64,000 bases of DNA, taken from the NCBI GenBank assembly GCA_039105265.1, contig JAPFFF010000001.1:5084001-5148000 (forward strand). The letters run 5' to 3'. The notes beneath the pieces were generated by a model. The model saw nothing but the letters and a program-made list of their open reading frames with translations, was not told the DNA's origin and made no database searches. This document shows positions 47,851-58,270 of this stretch, in pieces. Within the stretch, counting starts at the first letter, position 1. Each line of letters opens with the position of its first letter. Both the position numbers and the translations under genes were made by a program. This DNA is from Tritrichomonas musculus (Eukaryota; Parabasalia; Tritrichomonadida; Tritrichomonadidae).

Positions 47851-47975
47851 GTAAGATCATTTTGGTTCGAAATTTTTCATCCAATTTTAAAATACAATTT
47901 ATTAAATAATAATTAAAAAGAAAATAAATCAATAAAAATAATGCTAAAACACAAATTTCAAATCAAATAAACAAT
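47665..47975 (+). repeat. Direct repeat, copy 1 (pair with 49429-49722)
   Basis: About 310 bp starting ATAAATTTATTGAATTTTTA and ending near AATCAAATAAACAAT. The second copy has a few small deletions and substitutions. Both copies are in the same orientation and flank the ankyrin gene at 48127-49356. Confidence 0.85.
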
Positions 47976-48126
47976 CAAATTTCATTCACAGATAATGATT
48001 CAAAAATGTCAAATTTTTAATGAACTTGTCGATTTCTACTTATCATTACACAAAGAAAAAAAATGAAAATTGGTGATAACTACACAAAGAAAAAGTTGTT
48101 AATTTATTAAATGTTGTTGTTACTAA

Positions 48127-49356
48127 TTAATCAGTTTTTAGCAGCATCTTCAATTTTCTATCTTTTGATTGCTTAGCAAATTCAAGTAATTTCATATCTT
48201 TTCTAGAATGCTTCACATTCAAGTCTGCTCCATGGTCGATCAAGTATTTGATTGCATCGTAGTTCTTGTTTACAGCGGTCATAAATCTCTCAAGCAGAGT
48301 TGGCGATTCATCATTGAAACGGTAATTTACGTCGTATCCGCATTCTAAGAGAATTGCCAAAATGTCAACGGCCTCACGCTGCTTGTTGGCTTTACTTATT
48401 TCAGCAAGTTTGCACGGCCCTGTTTCCCCATCTTCATCCACGCGGTGTAGCATGACTCCCTTCCAGCTGAGGATCTCTCGTGCCACTTCTTTATCGCAGT
48501 ACTTGCACGCGCTGTGGCAGATTCCTCGCGTGTTGATTCCTTCTTGAACAGGCAGCTCGACTGACAAATCGTACTTCTTTGCGTCGGCGAGAATCCGCAG
48601 AAGCATCGGCTTGAAACTGTAACTTGAATCAAAATCGCATATAACGCTAATGAGCGAGTGGACGCCAGTGCTATCGCAGGATGTGTACAGAATGTCGTCC
48701 TTGCCACTGTATAAAACTTCGAGTGATCTTGGATTGTGCGCAAATACAGCTCGCATCGAAAGCGACATTTCGCCTGGCATAGGTGGGAGACGCGCCGGAA
48801 AGTGCTTCAGGACTGTTTTGAGGAAGTCAATGTTACGACATGACACCGCGCGTGGAAGGAGATACCATGTATCTTCTAGTGGATTGATTGATGTCGCGCC
48901 GCAGCTGATCAGTTCCTAGAGAACGTCTGATTTCTCCCCATGAATCGACAGGTACAAAAGCGATGGAATGTCTTTGTTGTCAAAATCAATTCTCGCTTGC
49001 TCTGGGTCTTTCCCGAGGATGTAAAGGGCAACATCGGATGAACCGTGGGCGCATGCATAGTGCAGCGGCAAGAGGCCTAATTCACTCGGGATTCGAAGTG
49101 GAAGTTTTTTTTCGTTTTCAAGATATTTAAAGATATCAAGAGAATTATAAAAGGCTGCATAATGAAGAATGGTGCACTTTTCATTCGGGGGAAGTGCAAA
49201 TATTTCGACATCGAATATTTTTTCACCTGTGGTGTCTTCATTAAGCTGAATAATAGGATTTGAAATATCTGTAAAATTGGTTAATAGATCACCAAGATTA
49301 TCAACTGAGTTGTTTCTTATTGCTTCACATATGGTATTAATTTGTTTCTTTGACAT
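48127..49356 (-). pseudogene. GC-richer ankyrin-repeat gene with one in-frame stop
   Basis: A single minus-strand frame of 409 codons from the ATG at 49356 to a stop at 48127, with one internal TAG at 48916-48918. Ankyrin repeats are clear on both sides of the stop: CTILHYAAFYNSLDIFKYL, LGLLPLHYACAHGSSDVALY, and later AVDILAILLECGYDVNYRF and YDAIKYLIDHGADLNVKH. About base 48150-48930 is distinctly richer in G+C than anything nearby in host DNA (for example GCACGCGCTGTGGCAG). It may be a recent pseudogene, a sequencing error, or a read-through gene. Function unknown beyond protein binding by ankyrin repeats. Confidence 0.75.
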
Positions 49357-49428
49357 TGATTTGGCAATTTAATCACGCTAAAATTTAATAGTTTAATTTT
49401 TTTGAATTATTTTTAGGACAAACATAAG

Positions 49429-49722
49429 ATAAATTTATTGAATTTTTACAAGCACATGTACATCAGTTTTAAAATATTTTTCAATAAAATAAAACAAATA
49501 TTTAATATTAATATACAATTTATACGGAAAAATAATGATATAAATAAAAAAGTACCGATAATAATTCAAAATATTTTGATTTTTTTAATTTATCATGTCA
49601 AATTTATCTGAGTAAGATCATTTCGGTTCGAAATTTTTCATCTAATTATAAAATAATAATTAAAAAGAAAATAAATCAATAAAAATAATGCTAAAACACA
49701 AATTTCAAATCAAATAAACAAT
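49429..49722 (+). repeat. Direct repeat, copy 2
   Basis: Second copy of 47665-47975, upstream of the ankyrin gene start. Slightly shorter and diverged. Confidence 0.85.
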
Positions 49723-50062
49723 AAAAATATAATGGATATTTTACTGATATTTTTTTAAAATTATAGCATTATTTGATATTTCTTCCATGAATTACTCATA
49801 GTGAAGTGGTATATAAAATTATAATTCAAGTTATTACCAATTTTCACTAAAAAATGTTAATATCGTATGAATTTTCATGGGGGGAAAAAACTCAATATTT
49901 CTATAGGTAATAATTAAAAAAGAGAAGTATTGGTTATATAAATTTATAATATTATATATGTAATTGTAATTCGTTGCTCCTTCTATCCAAAATGAGTAAT
50001 TTTAAAAATATTCATAAATGGTCACTTCAGCTTGATCAAGCTCAAATGAACGATTTTGGAGT
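49723..50062. other. Intergenic region, nothing firm
   Basis: AT-rich. At 49991 a plus-strand ATG opens a 28-codon frame (MSNFKNIHKWSLQLDQAQMN) that resembles the start of some trichomonad proteins but stops at once and overlaps the end of the minus-strand ankyrin gene; I do not annotate it as a gene. Confidence 0.35.
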
Positions 50063-51590
50063 TCATAGAATGAATTGATGCTTTGAATTCGTTATATTAA
50101 CATTTGTTCTAGGATCATTAATTTGCAATTTTAAAATGTCAATTCTTTGTGATTTAACTGCTGAAGTTAAAGCAGTTTCTCCATTTGATAATGAATAACA
50201 ATTGACATCAATTGTTTTAATTTTAAGGGAAAATTGAACAATTTTAATATCAATGTTTGATTTTGAACAAACATCAGGGAAATGTTTTTGATTCTTTCCA
50301 TCGAAAATCACTTCAATATTAGGAATATTTAAAACCATTTCTAATGTATCTAAGATATCTTCTTTTGAGCAAATTTTAGAACCGTAATTTGAAAATGAAT
50401 TATATCCATAATTATAAGATGGAAATGCTTTTATTAGTCCTTCTATTAAACAATCAATTGATTCACGATGAAATATGATATTTTGGCCAGAGAATGAAAT
50501 AATCGCCTTTATTATTTGAAAATTCATTTGGTTTGTAGCAAGCATCAAAGGTGTCTTTCTATTTTTATCATGTAAATAAGGATTTATTGATTGAAGTGAC
50601 AGAAGTCTTTGAAAGATTTCTAAGCTGTTTTTATGGACGGCTTGATGCAATGCTGTTCCATCTTCAGAGCCTTGATTTACAAATTCCGGTGTTGAATTAT
50701 GTTTTAATATAATGTTAACAATATCAAGGTCGCAAGTTGATGCAGCATCAATTAAACATTTATCATAAAAAATACCTCTTTCAATTAAAAACTCAACAAA
50801 ATGTTTGTTGCGATTCTTAATTGCTGGTAAAAGAAGAGGTAAAAACATAATTTTATCGAATTCAAGACCCCTACTGTTAAAAAGAAATGCAATAATTTCA
50901 GGACTTGCATTTGAAACACTTGCCAATTCCTGAAATAAAGAGTCATAATTAATATTGTAATTGTTTTCAACAAAATACTTGCATATTTCCATTGAATTGG
51001 AAGAAGCAGCCCTGCAAAGACAATTGGTAAAGAATTGAGTTTTTTCTTCCTTAATTAAGTTAATAATGGTATAAAAAGGCTTTATTTGTCCATATTGACA
51101 AGCCACTCCCAAAAGTGACAAACTCCAAACGAATTTCTCAAAAACTGAAGGACAAACCTTTTTGAATTTTTCAACGAAATAATAAAAGAGCTCGTCTGTC
51201 TCCTTTTCTAAAGCTTTAGATAATGATGATGAAATAACTGAAGTTGTTATTTTTTTGGATTGTTGATCAAAGAAATAATTATACATCTTGGATTGGTTAT
51301 TTGCAATTACAATTTGTATGACGCTAGAAAGAGCATCACTTGTATTTGTGTCAACAAAAAACTTAAAAATATTTAAATTACCAAATGAAACATAACTTGA
51401 ATTATTCCTTCCTCAGATTCTTTATTATTACTTTTACCTCCAATTTCGTGCAAAAACATTAAAAGATGATAAAGGCCTGTCGATGCAGCCAATTCTTCTA
51501 AGTTAGAAGATTTTTTAAAATTAAAGATATTGAAACCTTTGTCAACAATGTTAATAAATATGTGCAAAATTATTTAATACATCTTTGTCG
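50063..51590 (-). pseudogene. Ankyrin-repeat protein gene with frameshifted 5' part
   Basis: The main frame (50063-51286, 407 residues) has ankyrin repeats, best seen as DGTALHQAVHKNSLEIFQRL and KTPLMLATNQMNFQIIKAII. Upstream the protein clearly continues, reading LNIFKFFVDTNTSDALSSV in the same frame to about 51,390; then the match moves to a second frame (51373-51567, ELAASTGLYHLLMFLHEIGG, an ankyrin-like helix pair) and then to a third near 51,575 (LDKDVLNNFAH). At least two frameshifts therefore separate the main frame from the true N-terminus. The downstream 407-residue frame could still be expressed from the ATG at 51286. Typical DUF3447/ankyrin family debris. Confidence 0.7.
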
Positions 51591-52255
51591 AGGTTACACC
51601 CAAAAAATATTAATTATAATAAAGCATGAAAAAAAAAAAAAAACGAATTAAATGGAATTGCAGAATTTATTTGATATTGAAATGATAATATAATATGCTT
51701 GTTATTAAATCCTTATCTCACACTTGCAACTCATGTACAGTCTCGGGAAAGATGGAGAGGAAGAATTGAGCAAATAAATGATAAAAAAATAAATTATTGA
51801 AATCACTATCATATATGCAAATTTTGTTTGTAAATCAGTTGAAGATTTGAGAGATAATTATAGAAGATATTTTTTTCTAAAGGCACAGATGCTTATTTTT
51901 TTCAAAATATCAACAAAGAAAGAAATCAAATGTGTTGCTGTAAATAATATATAAATCAATATTAAATAATATATTATTTAGTTTTATATTTTTGTTCAAT
52001 TTGATATTGAATATCTTTTGTTATTTCATTATAATAGTATATTTCTATGTAACATTTGATAGTTTTCATATCTGATATCTACAAAACTATTCAAAACTTC
52101 AGAAAAGATAAAATTTAAGAGAAGAGAAAAATAAGTGAAAAAAAGTGAAAAATTAGAAATAAAATATAACAATTAAAAGTGGGTAGTAGTTTATTATTAT
52201 TAATTGAATTTGTTTCTTTTCAGTATGTGATTCAGTTTGGCTCATTAGGATGAAT
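51591..52255. other. AT-rich intergenic region, nothing recognised
   Basis: Between the ankyrin relic and the 3' end of the large LRR gene. Contains a short GC-richer patch (about 51,720-51,760) and A-runs. No gene seen. Confidence 0.4.
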
Positions 52256-55200
52256 TTATTTTCTTAATGACGGTGGCGGAGCCATGATTATTAATTTTGA
52301 GTATTCACAAAAATCTGAAAATGATATTGATTTCAATCCTGATTCTTCTGCAATTTCAATTATTCGAAGATTTTGGCAATCAGAGAATGCATATTCACAT
52401 ATTGTTGAAACTGTTGATGGAATATAAATTTCTTCGATATTTGATTCTGAAAATGCATATGATCCAATTGTTTGTAAATTAGAATTTGGTGAAATTTCAA
52501 CTTTCTTTAGATTTTGGCAATAGGAAAATGCACTTTCACATATTGTTGAAACATTTGATGGAATAAAAATTTCTTCAAGTTTTGTAGAAAAAAATGCACC
52601 TGATCCAATTGTTTGTAAATTAGAATTTGATGGAATTTCAACTTTCTTCAGATTTTTGCAATCAGAAAATGCATATTCACATATTGTTGAAACATTTGAT
52701 GGAATAGAAATTCCTTCAATTTTTGATTTAGAAAAAGCATATGATTTAATTGTTTGTAAATTAGAATTTGGCGGAATTTCAACTTTCTTCAGATTTTTGC
52801 AATCAGAAAATGCATATTCACATATTGTTGAAACTTTTGATGGAATAAAAATTTCTTCAATTTTTGATTCTGAAAATGCATATGATCCAATTGTTTGCAA
52901 ATTAGAATTTGGTGAAATTTCAACTTTCTTCAGACAATAGCAATAGTAAAATGCATATTCACATATTGCTGAAACTGTTGATGGAATAAAAATTTCTTCA
53001 AGTTTTGATTTTGAAAATGCATATGATCCAATTGTTTGTAAATTAGAATTTGGTGAAATTTCAACTTTCTTCAGATTTTCGCAAAGGTAAAATGCATATT
53101 CACATATTGTTGAAACTTTTGATGGAATAGAAATTTCTTCAATTTTTGTATATATAAATGCATATGATCCAATTGTTTGTAAATTAGAATTTGGTGAAAT
53201 TTCAACTTTCTTCAGATTTTTGCAAGTGCAAAATGCACGTTCACATATTGTTGAAACTGTTGATGGAATATAAATTTCTTCGATATTTGAATAAAAAAAT
53301 GCATATGATCCAATTGTTTGTAAATTAGAATTTGGCGGAATTTCAACTTTCTTCAGATTTTTGCAAAAGCAAAATGCATATTCACATATTGCTGAAATTT
53401 TTGATGGAATAAAAATTCTTTCAATTTTTGAGTTTGAAAATGCATATGATGAGATGATTTTGATATTTGATGGAATAGAAATTTCTTTGATGTCACGACG
53501 AACAAATAGAAATTTGTCAAATTCATCACTAGTTGGATCTGTTTTGCCTAATAAATATTTGTCTTCGTTGAATATGAATTGGTCATTAGATGGTGAAATT
53601 ATAATTTTGGTCAATTTATCTGCTCCATGACACCATCCTTCTCTCAATTCTTTCAAACTTTTTGGAAAATAAATTTCTTCAATTTTTGAAGATAAAAATG
53701 CACCTGATTCAATTGTTTGTAAATTAGAATTTGGTGGAATTTCAACTTTCTTCAGACAATAGCAATCAGAAAATGCACTTTTACATATTGTTGAAACTGT
53801 TGATGGAATATAAATTTCTTCAATATTTGAGTTTGAAAATGCATATGATCCAATTGTTTGTAAATTAGAATTTGGTGAAATTTCAACTTTCTTTAGATTT
53901 TTGCAATAGGAAAATGCACTTTCACATATTGTTGAAACTTTTGATGGAATATAAATTTCTTCAATTTTTGAAGATAAAAATGCATGTGATCCAATTGTTT
54001 GTAAATTAGAATTTGGTGGAATTTCAACTTTCTTCAGACAATAGCAATCAGAAAATGCATATTCGCATATTGTTGAAACTGTTGATGGAATATAAATTTC
54101 TTCAATATTTGAGTTTGAAAAAGCATGTGATCCAATTGTTTGTAAATTAGAATTTGGCGGAATTTCAACTTTCTTCAGATTTTTGCAAAAGCAAAATGCA
54201 TATTCACATATTGCTGAAATTTTTGATGGAATAAAAATTCTTTCAATTTTTGAGTTTGAAAATGCATATGATGAGATGATTTTGATATTTGATGGAATAG
54301 AAATTTCTTTGATGTCACGACGAACAAATAGAAATTTGTCAAATTCATCACTAGTTGGATCTGTTTTGCCTAATAAATATTTGTCTTCGTTGAATATGAA
54401 TTGGTCATTAGATGGTGAAATTATAATTTTGGTCAATTTATCTGCTCCATGACACCATCCTTCTCTCAATTCTTTCAAACTTTTTGGAAAATAAATTTCT
54501 TCAATTTTTGAAGATAAAAATGCACCTGATTCAATTGTTTGTAAATTAGAATTTGGTGGAATTTCAACTTTCTTCAGACAATAGCAATCAGAAAATGCAC
54601 TTTCACATATTGTTGAAACTGTTGATGGAATATAAATTTCTTCAATATTTGAGTTTGAAAATGCATATGATCCAATTGTTTGTAAATTAGAATTTGGTGA
54701 AATTTCAACTTTCTTTAGATTTTGGCAATAGGAAAATGCACTTTCACATATTGTTGAAACTTTTGATGGAATATAAATTTCTTCAATTTTTGAAGATAAA
54801 AATGCATGTGATCCAATTGTTTGTAAATTAGAATTTGGTGGAATTTCAACTTTCTTCAGACAATAGCAATCAGAAAATGCATATTCGCATATTGTTGAAA
54901 CTGTTGATGGAATATAAATTTCTTCAATATTTGAGTTTGAAAAAGCATGTGATCCAATTGTTTGTAAATTAGAATTTGGCGGAATTTCAACTTTCTTCAG
55001 ATTTTTGCAAAAGCAAAATGCATATTCACATATTGCTGAAATTTTTGATGGAATAAAAATTCTTTCAATTTTTGAGTTTGAAAATGCATATGATGAGATG
55101 ATTTTGATATTTGATGGAATAGAAATTTCTTTGATGTCACGACGAACAAATAGAAATTTGTCAAATTCATCACTAGTTGGATCTGTTTTGCCTAATAAAT

Positions 55201-58200
55201 ATTTGTCTTCGTTGAATATGAATTGGTCATTAGATGGTGAAATTATAATTTTGGTCAATTTATCTGCTCCATGACACCATCCTTCTCTCAATTCTTTCAA
55301 ACTTTTTGGAAAATAAATTTCTTCAATTTTTGAAGATAAAAATGCACCTGATTCAATTGTTTGTAAATTAGAATTTGGTGGAATTTCAACTTTCTTCAGA
55401 CAATAGCAATCAGAAAATGCACTTTCACATATTGTTGAAACTGTTGATGGAATATAAATTTCTTCAATATTTGAGTTTGAAAATGCATATGATCCAATTG
55501 TTTGTAAATTAGAATTTGGTGAAATTTCAACTTTCTTTAGATTTTGGCAATAGGAAAATGCACTTTCACATATTGTTGAAACTTTTGATGGAATATAAAT
55601 TTCTTCAATTTTTGAAGATAAAAATGCATGTGATCCAATTGTTTGTAAATTAGAATTTGGTGGAATTTCAACTTTCTTCAGACAATAGCAATCAGAAAAT
55701 GCATATTCGCATATTGTTGAAACTGTTGATGGAATATAAATTTCTTCAATATTTGAGTTTGAAAAAGCATGTGATCCAATTGTTTGTAAATTAGAATTTG
55801 GCGGAATTTCAACTTTCTTCAGATTTTTGCAAAAGCAAAATGCATATTCACATATTGCTGAAATTTTTGATGGAATAAAAATTCTTTCAATTTTTGAGTT
55901 TGAAAATGCATATGATGAGATGATTTTGATATTTGATGGAATAGAAATTTCTTTGATGTCACGACGAACAAATAGAAATTTGTCAAATTCATCACTAGTT
56001 GGATCTGTTTTGCCTAATAAATATTTGTCTTCGTTGAATATGAATTGGTCATTAGATGGTGAAATTATAATTTTGGTCAATTTATCTGCTCCATGACACC
56101 ATCCTTCTCTCAATTCTTTCAAACTTTTTGGAAAATAAATTTCTTCAATTTTTGAAGATAAAAATGCACCTGATTCAATTGTTTGTAAATTAGAATTTGG
56201 TGGAATTTCAACTTTCTTCAGACAATAGCAATCAGAAAATGCACTTTTACATATTGTTGAAACTGTTGATGGAATATAAATTTCTTCAATATTTGAGTTT
56301 GAAAATGCATATGATCCAATTGTTTGTAAATTAGAATTTGGTGAAATTTCAACTTTCTTTAGATTTTTGCAATAGGAAAATGCACTTTCACATATTGTTG
56401 AAACTTTTGATGGAATATAAATTTCTTCAATTTTTGAAGATAAAAATGCATGTGATCCAATTGTTTGTAAATTAGAATTTGGTGGAATTTCAACTTTCTT
56501 CAGACAATAGCAATCAGAAAATGCATATTCGCATATTGTTGAAACTGTTGATGGAATATAAATTTCTTCAATATTTGAGTTTGAAAAAGCATGTGATCCA
56601 ATTGTTTGTAAATTAGAATTTGGCGGAATTTCAACTTTCTTCAGATTTTTGCAAAAGCAAAATGCATATTCACATATTGCTGAAATTTTTGATGGAATAA
56701 AAATTCTTTCAATTTTTGAGTTTGAAAATGCATATGATGAGATGATTTTGATATTTGATGGAATAGAAATTTCTTTGATGTCACGACGAACAAATAGAAA
56801 TTTGTCAAATTCATCACTAGTTGGATCTGTTTTGCCTAATAAATATTTGTCTTCGTTGAATATGAATTGGTCATTAGATGGTGAAATTATAATTTTGGTC
56901 AATTTATCTGCTCCATGACACCATCCTTCTCTCAATTCTTTCAAACTTTTTGGAAAATAAATTTCTTCAATTTTTGAAGATAAAAATGCACCTGATTCAA
57001 TTGTTTGTAAATTAGAATTTGGTGGAATTTCAACTTTCTTCAGACAATAGCAATCAGAAAATGCACTTTCACATATTGTTGAAACTGTTGATGGAATATA
57101 AATTTCTTCAATATTTGAGTTTGAAAATGCATATGATCCAATTGTTTGTAAATTAGAATTTGGTGAAATTTCAACTTTCTTTAGATTTTGGCAATAGGAA
57201 AATGCACTTTCACATATTGTTGAAACTTTTGATGGAATATAAATTTCTTCAATTTTTGAAGATAAAAATGCATGTGATCCAATTGTTTGTAAATTAGAAT
57301 TTGGTGGAATTTCAACTTTCTTCAGACAATAGCAATCAGAAAATGCATATTCGCATATTGTTGAAACTGTTGATGGAATATAAATTTCTTCAATATTTGA
57401 GTTTGAAAAAGCATGTGATCCAATTGTTTGTAAATTAGAATTTGGCGGAATTTCAACTTTCTTCAGATTTTTGCAAAAGCAAAATGCATATTCACATATT
57501 GCTGAAATTTTTGATGGAATAAAAATTCTTTCAATTTTTGAGTTTGAAAATGCATATGATGAGATGATTTTGATATTTGATGGAATAGAAATTTCTTTGA
57601 TGTCACGACGAACAAATAGAAATTTGTCAAATTCATCACTAGTTGGATCTGTTTTGCCTAATAAATATTTGTCTTCGTTGAATATGAATTGGTCATTAGA
57701 TGGTGAAATTATAATTTTGGTCAATTTATCTGCTCCATGACACCATCCTTCTCTCAATTCTTTCAAACTTTTTGGAAAATAAATTTCTTCAATTTTTGAA
57801 GATAAAAATGCACCACAGAAAATTGTGTTGATTGCTGAATCTTCTGCAAATTTGATGCTTTTGATATTATAATTAGTGTCTTTAATGCTGGTGATTAAGT
57901 ATTCGGTAGATTCATATTGAAATGTACGTGGAATAACAAGGTGTTCAATGTTGCTGACTTTAAATAATGAGGCTGTTTGATTTGTTCGATTGATTTTGAA
58001 GGTCAAACCTTCAATGGGATTTTCAATCGTTTCACTGAGAAAAATTTGAATTAAATCTATATCACCCTCCCTGCATGCATTGTGTAAATTGTATTCAATT
58101 ATGTTGAATTCTTCTTCTGAATATAGTTGATTAGAATTTGTGAAAAGTTCTAGGATTTTGTCCTTCTTTTCTTTAGACAATAGTGAATCAATATCTTTTT

Positions 58201-58270
58201 TATATTGATCAACATGAATTCTGAACATTTTCGATTCCAATGTCGAGTTTTGTGTGTTTTCTCCTCTCAT
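52256..58270 (-). CDS. BspA-like leucine-rich repeat protein, 2004 residues
   Basis: One open minus-strand frame from the ATG at 58270. Residues about 1-95 form a helical cap with an ankyrin-like piece (NIIEYNLHNACREGDIDLIQ). From about residue 95 to the end it is all BspA/TpLRR-type (LRR_5) leucine-rich repeats of about 23 residues, with the consensus LKKVEIPPNSNLQTIGSHAF then IEEIYIPSTVSTICEYAF. About 5.4 units of 274 residues in the middle are almost identical at DNA level. There is no signal peptide and no C-terminal membrane segment (it ends SKLIIMAPPPSLRK), so it is probably intracellular, unlike the surface BspA-like proteins with a transmembrane tail. Probable role: protein-protein binding. 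Confidence 0.88.
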   Translation of the reverse strand: MRGENTQNSTLESKMFRIHVDQYKKDIDSLLSKEKKDKILELFTNSNQLYSEEEFNIIEYNLHNACREGDIDLIQIFLSETIENPIEGLTFKINRTNQTASLFKVSNIEHLVIPRTFQYESTEYLITSIKDTNYNIKSIKFAEDSAINTIFCGAFLSSKIEEIYFPKSLKELREGWCHGADKLTKIIISPSNDQFIFNEDKYLLGKTDPTSDEFDKFLFVRRDIKEISIPSNIKIISSYAFSNSKIERIFIPSKISAICEYAFCFCKNLKKVEIPPNSNLQTIGSHAFSNSNIEEIYIPSTVSTICEYAFSDCYCLKKVEIPPNSNLQTIGSHAFLSSKIEEIYIPSKVSTICESAFSYCQNLKKVEISPNSNLQTIGSYAFSNSNIEEIYIPSTVSTICESAFSDCYCLKKVEIPPNSNLQTIESGAFLSSKIEEIYFPKSLKELREGWCHGADKLTKIIISPSNDQFIFNEDKYLLGKTDPTSDEFDKFLFVRRDIKEISIPSNIKIISSYAFSNSKIERIFIPSKISAICEYAFCFCKNLKKVEIPPNSNLQTIGSHAFSNSNIEEIYIPSTVSTICEYAFSDCYCLKKVEIPPNSNLQTIGSHAFLSSKIEEIYIPSKVSTICESAFSYCKNLKKVEISPNSNLQTIGSYAFSNSNIEEIYIPSTVSTICKSAFSDCYCLKKVEIPPNSNLQTIESGAFLSSKIEEIYFPKSLKELREGWCHGADKLTKIIISPSNDQFIFNEDKYLLGKTDPTSDEFDKFLFVRRDIKEISIPSNIKIISSYAFSNSKIERIFIPSKISAICEYAFCFCKNLKKVEIPPNSNLQTIGSHAFSNSNIEEIYIPSTVSTICEYAFSDCYCLKKVEIPPNSNLQTIGSHAFLSSKIEEIYIPSKVSTICESAFSYCQNLKKVEISPNSNLQTIGSYAFSNSNIEEIYIPSTVSTICESAFSDCYCLKKVEIPPNSNLQTIESGAFLSSKIEEIYFPKSLKELREGWCHGADKLTKIIISPSNDQFIFNEDKYLLGKTDPTSDEFDKFLFVRRDIKEISIPSNIKIISSYAFSNSKIERIFIPSKISAICEYAFCFCKNLKKVEIPPNSNLQTIGSHAFSNSNIEEIYIPSTVSTICEYAFSDCYCLKKVEIPPNSNLQTIGSHAFLSSKIEEIYIPSKVSTICESAFSYCQNLKKVEISPNSNLQTIGSYAFSNSNIEEIYIPSTVSTICESAFSDCYCLKKVEIPPNSNLQTIESGAFLSSKIEEIYFPKSLKELREGWCHGADKLTKIIISPSNDQFIFNEDKYLLGKTDPTSDEFDKFLFVRRDIKEISIPSNIKIISSYAFSNSKIERIFIPSKISAICEYAFCFCKNLKKVEIPPNSNLQTIGSHAFSNSNIEEIYIPSTVSTICEYAFSDCYCLKKVEIPPNSNLQTIGSHAFLSSKIEEIYIPSKVSTICESAFSYCKNLKKVEISPNSNLQTIGSYAFSNSNIEEIYIPSTVSTICKSAFSDCYCLKKVEIPPNSNLQTIESGAFLSSKIEEIYFPKSLKELREGWCHGADKLTKIIISPSNDQFIFNEDKYLLGKTDPTSDEFDKFLFVRRDIKEISIPSNIKIISSYAFSNSKIERIFIPSKISAICEYAFCFCKNLKKVEIPPNSNLQTIGSYAFFYSNIEEIYIPSTVSTICERAFCTCKNLKKVEISPNSNLQTIGSYAFIYTKIEEISIPSKVSTICEYAFYLCENLKKVEISPNSNLQTIGSYAFSKSKLEEIFIPSTVSAICEYAFYYCYCLKKVEISPNSNLQTIGSYAFSESKIEEIFIPSKVSTICEYAFSDCKNLKKVEIPPNSNLQTIKSYAFSKSKIEGISIPSNVSTICEYAFSDCKNLKKVEIPSNSNLQTIGSGAFFSTKLEEIFIPSNVSTICESAFSYCQNLKKVEISPNSNLQTIGSYAFSESNIEEIYIPSTVSTICEYAFSDCQNLRIIEIAEESGLKSISFSDFCEYSKLIIMAPPPSLRK
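53341..57812 (-). repeat. 822-bp tandem repeat inside the LRR gene, about 5.4 copies
   Basis: Identical landmarks recur every 822 bp, for example AAAGCAAAATGCATATTCAC at about 53,366, 54,188, 55,010, 55,832, 56,654 and 57,476. 822 = 3 x 274, so copy changes keep the frame. Single-base differences sort the copies into two types in the order A B B A B. Confidence 0.95.

Noticed and set aside
47855-47885. GGTTCGAAAT as a tRNA T-loop
   Set aside because: No matching stems or anticodon arm around it; it is part of the ~300-bp direct repeat. No tRNA or rRNA gene was found in the window.
49991-50077. 28-codon plus-strand frame starting MSNFKNIHKW
   Set aside because: Too short, overlaps the ankyrin gene end, and has no downstream continuation.
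53361-57740. Six identical 89-residue plus-strand frames spaced 822 bp apart
   Set aside because: They arise from the antisense of the LRR repeat unit; the minus strand carries a clear LRR protein, so these are not independent genes.
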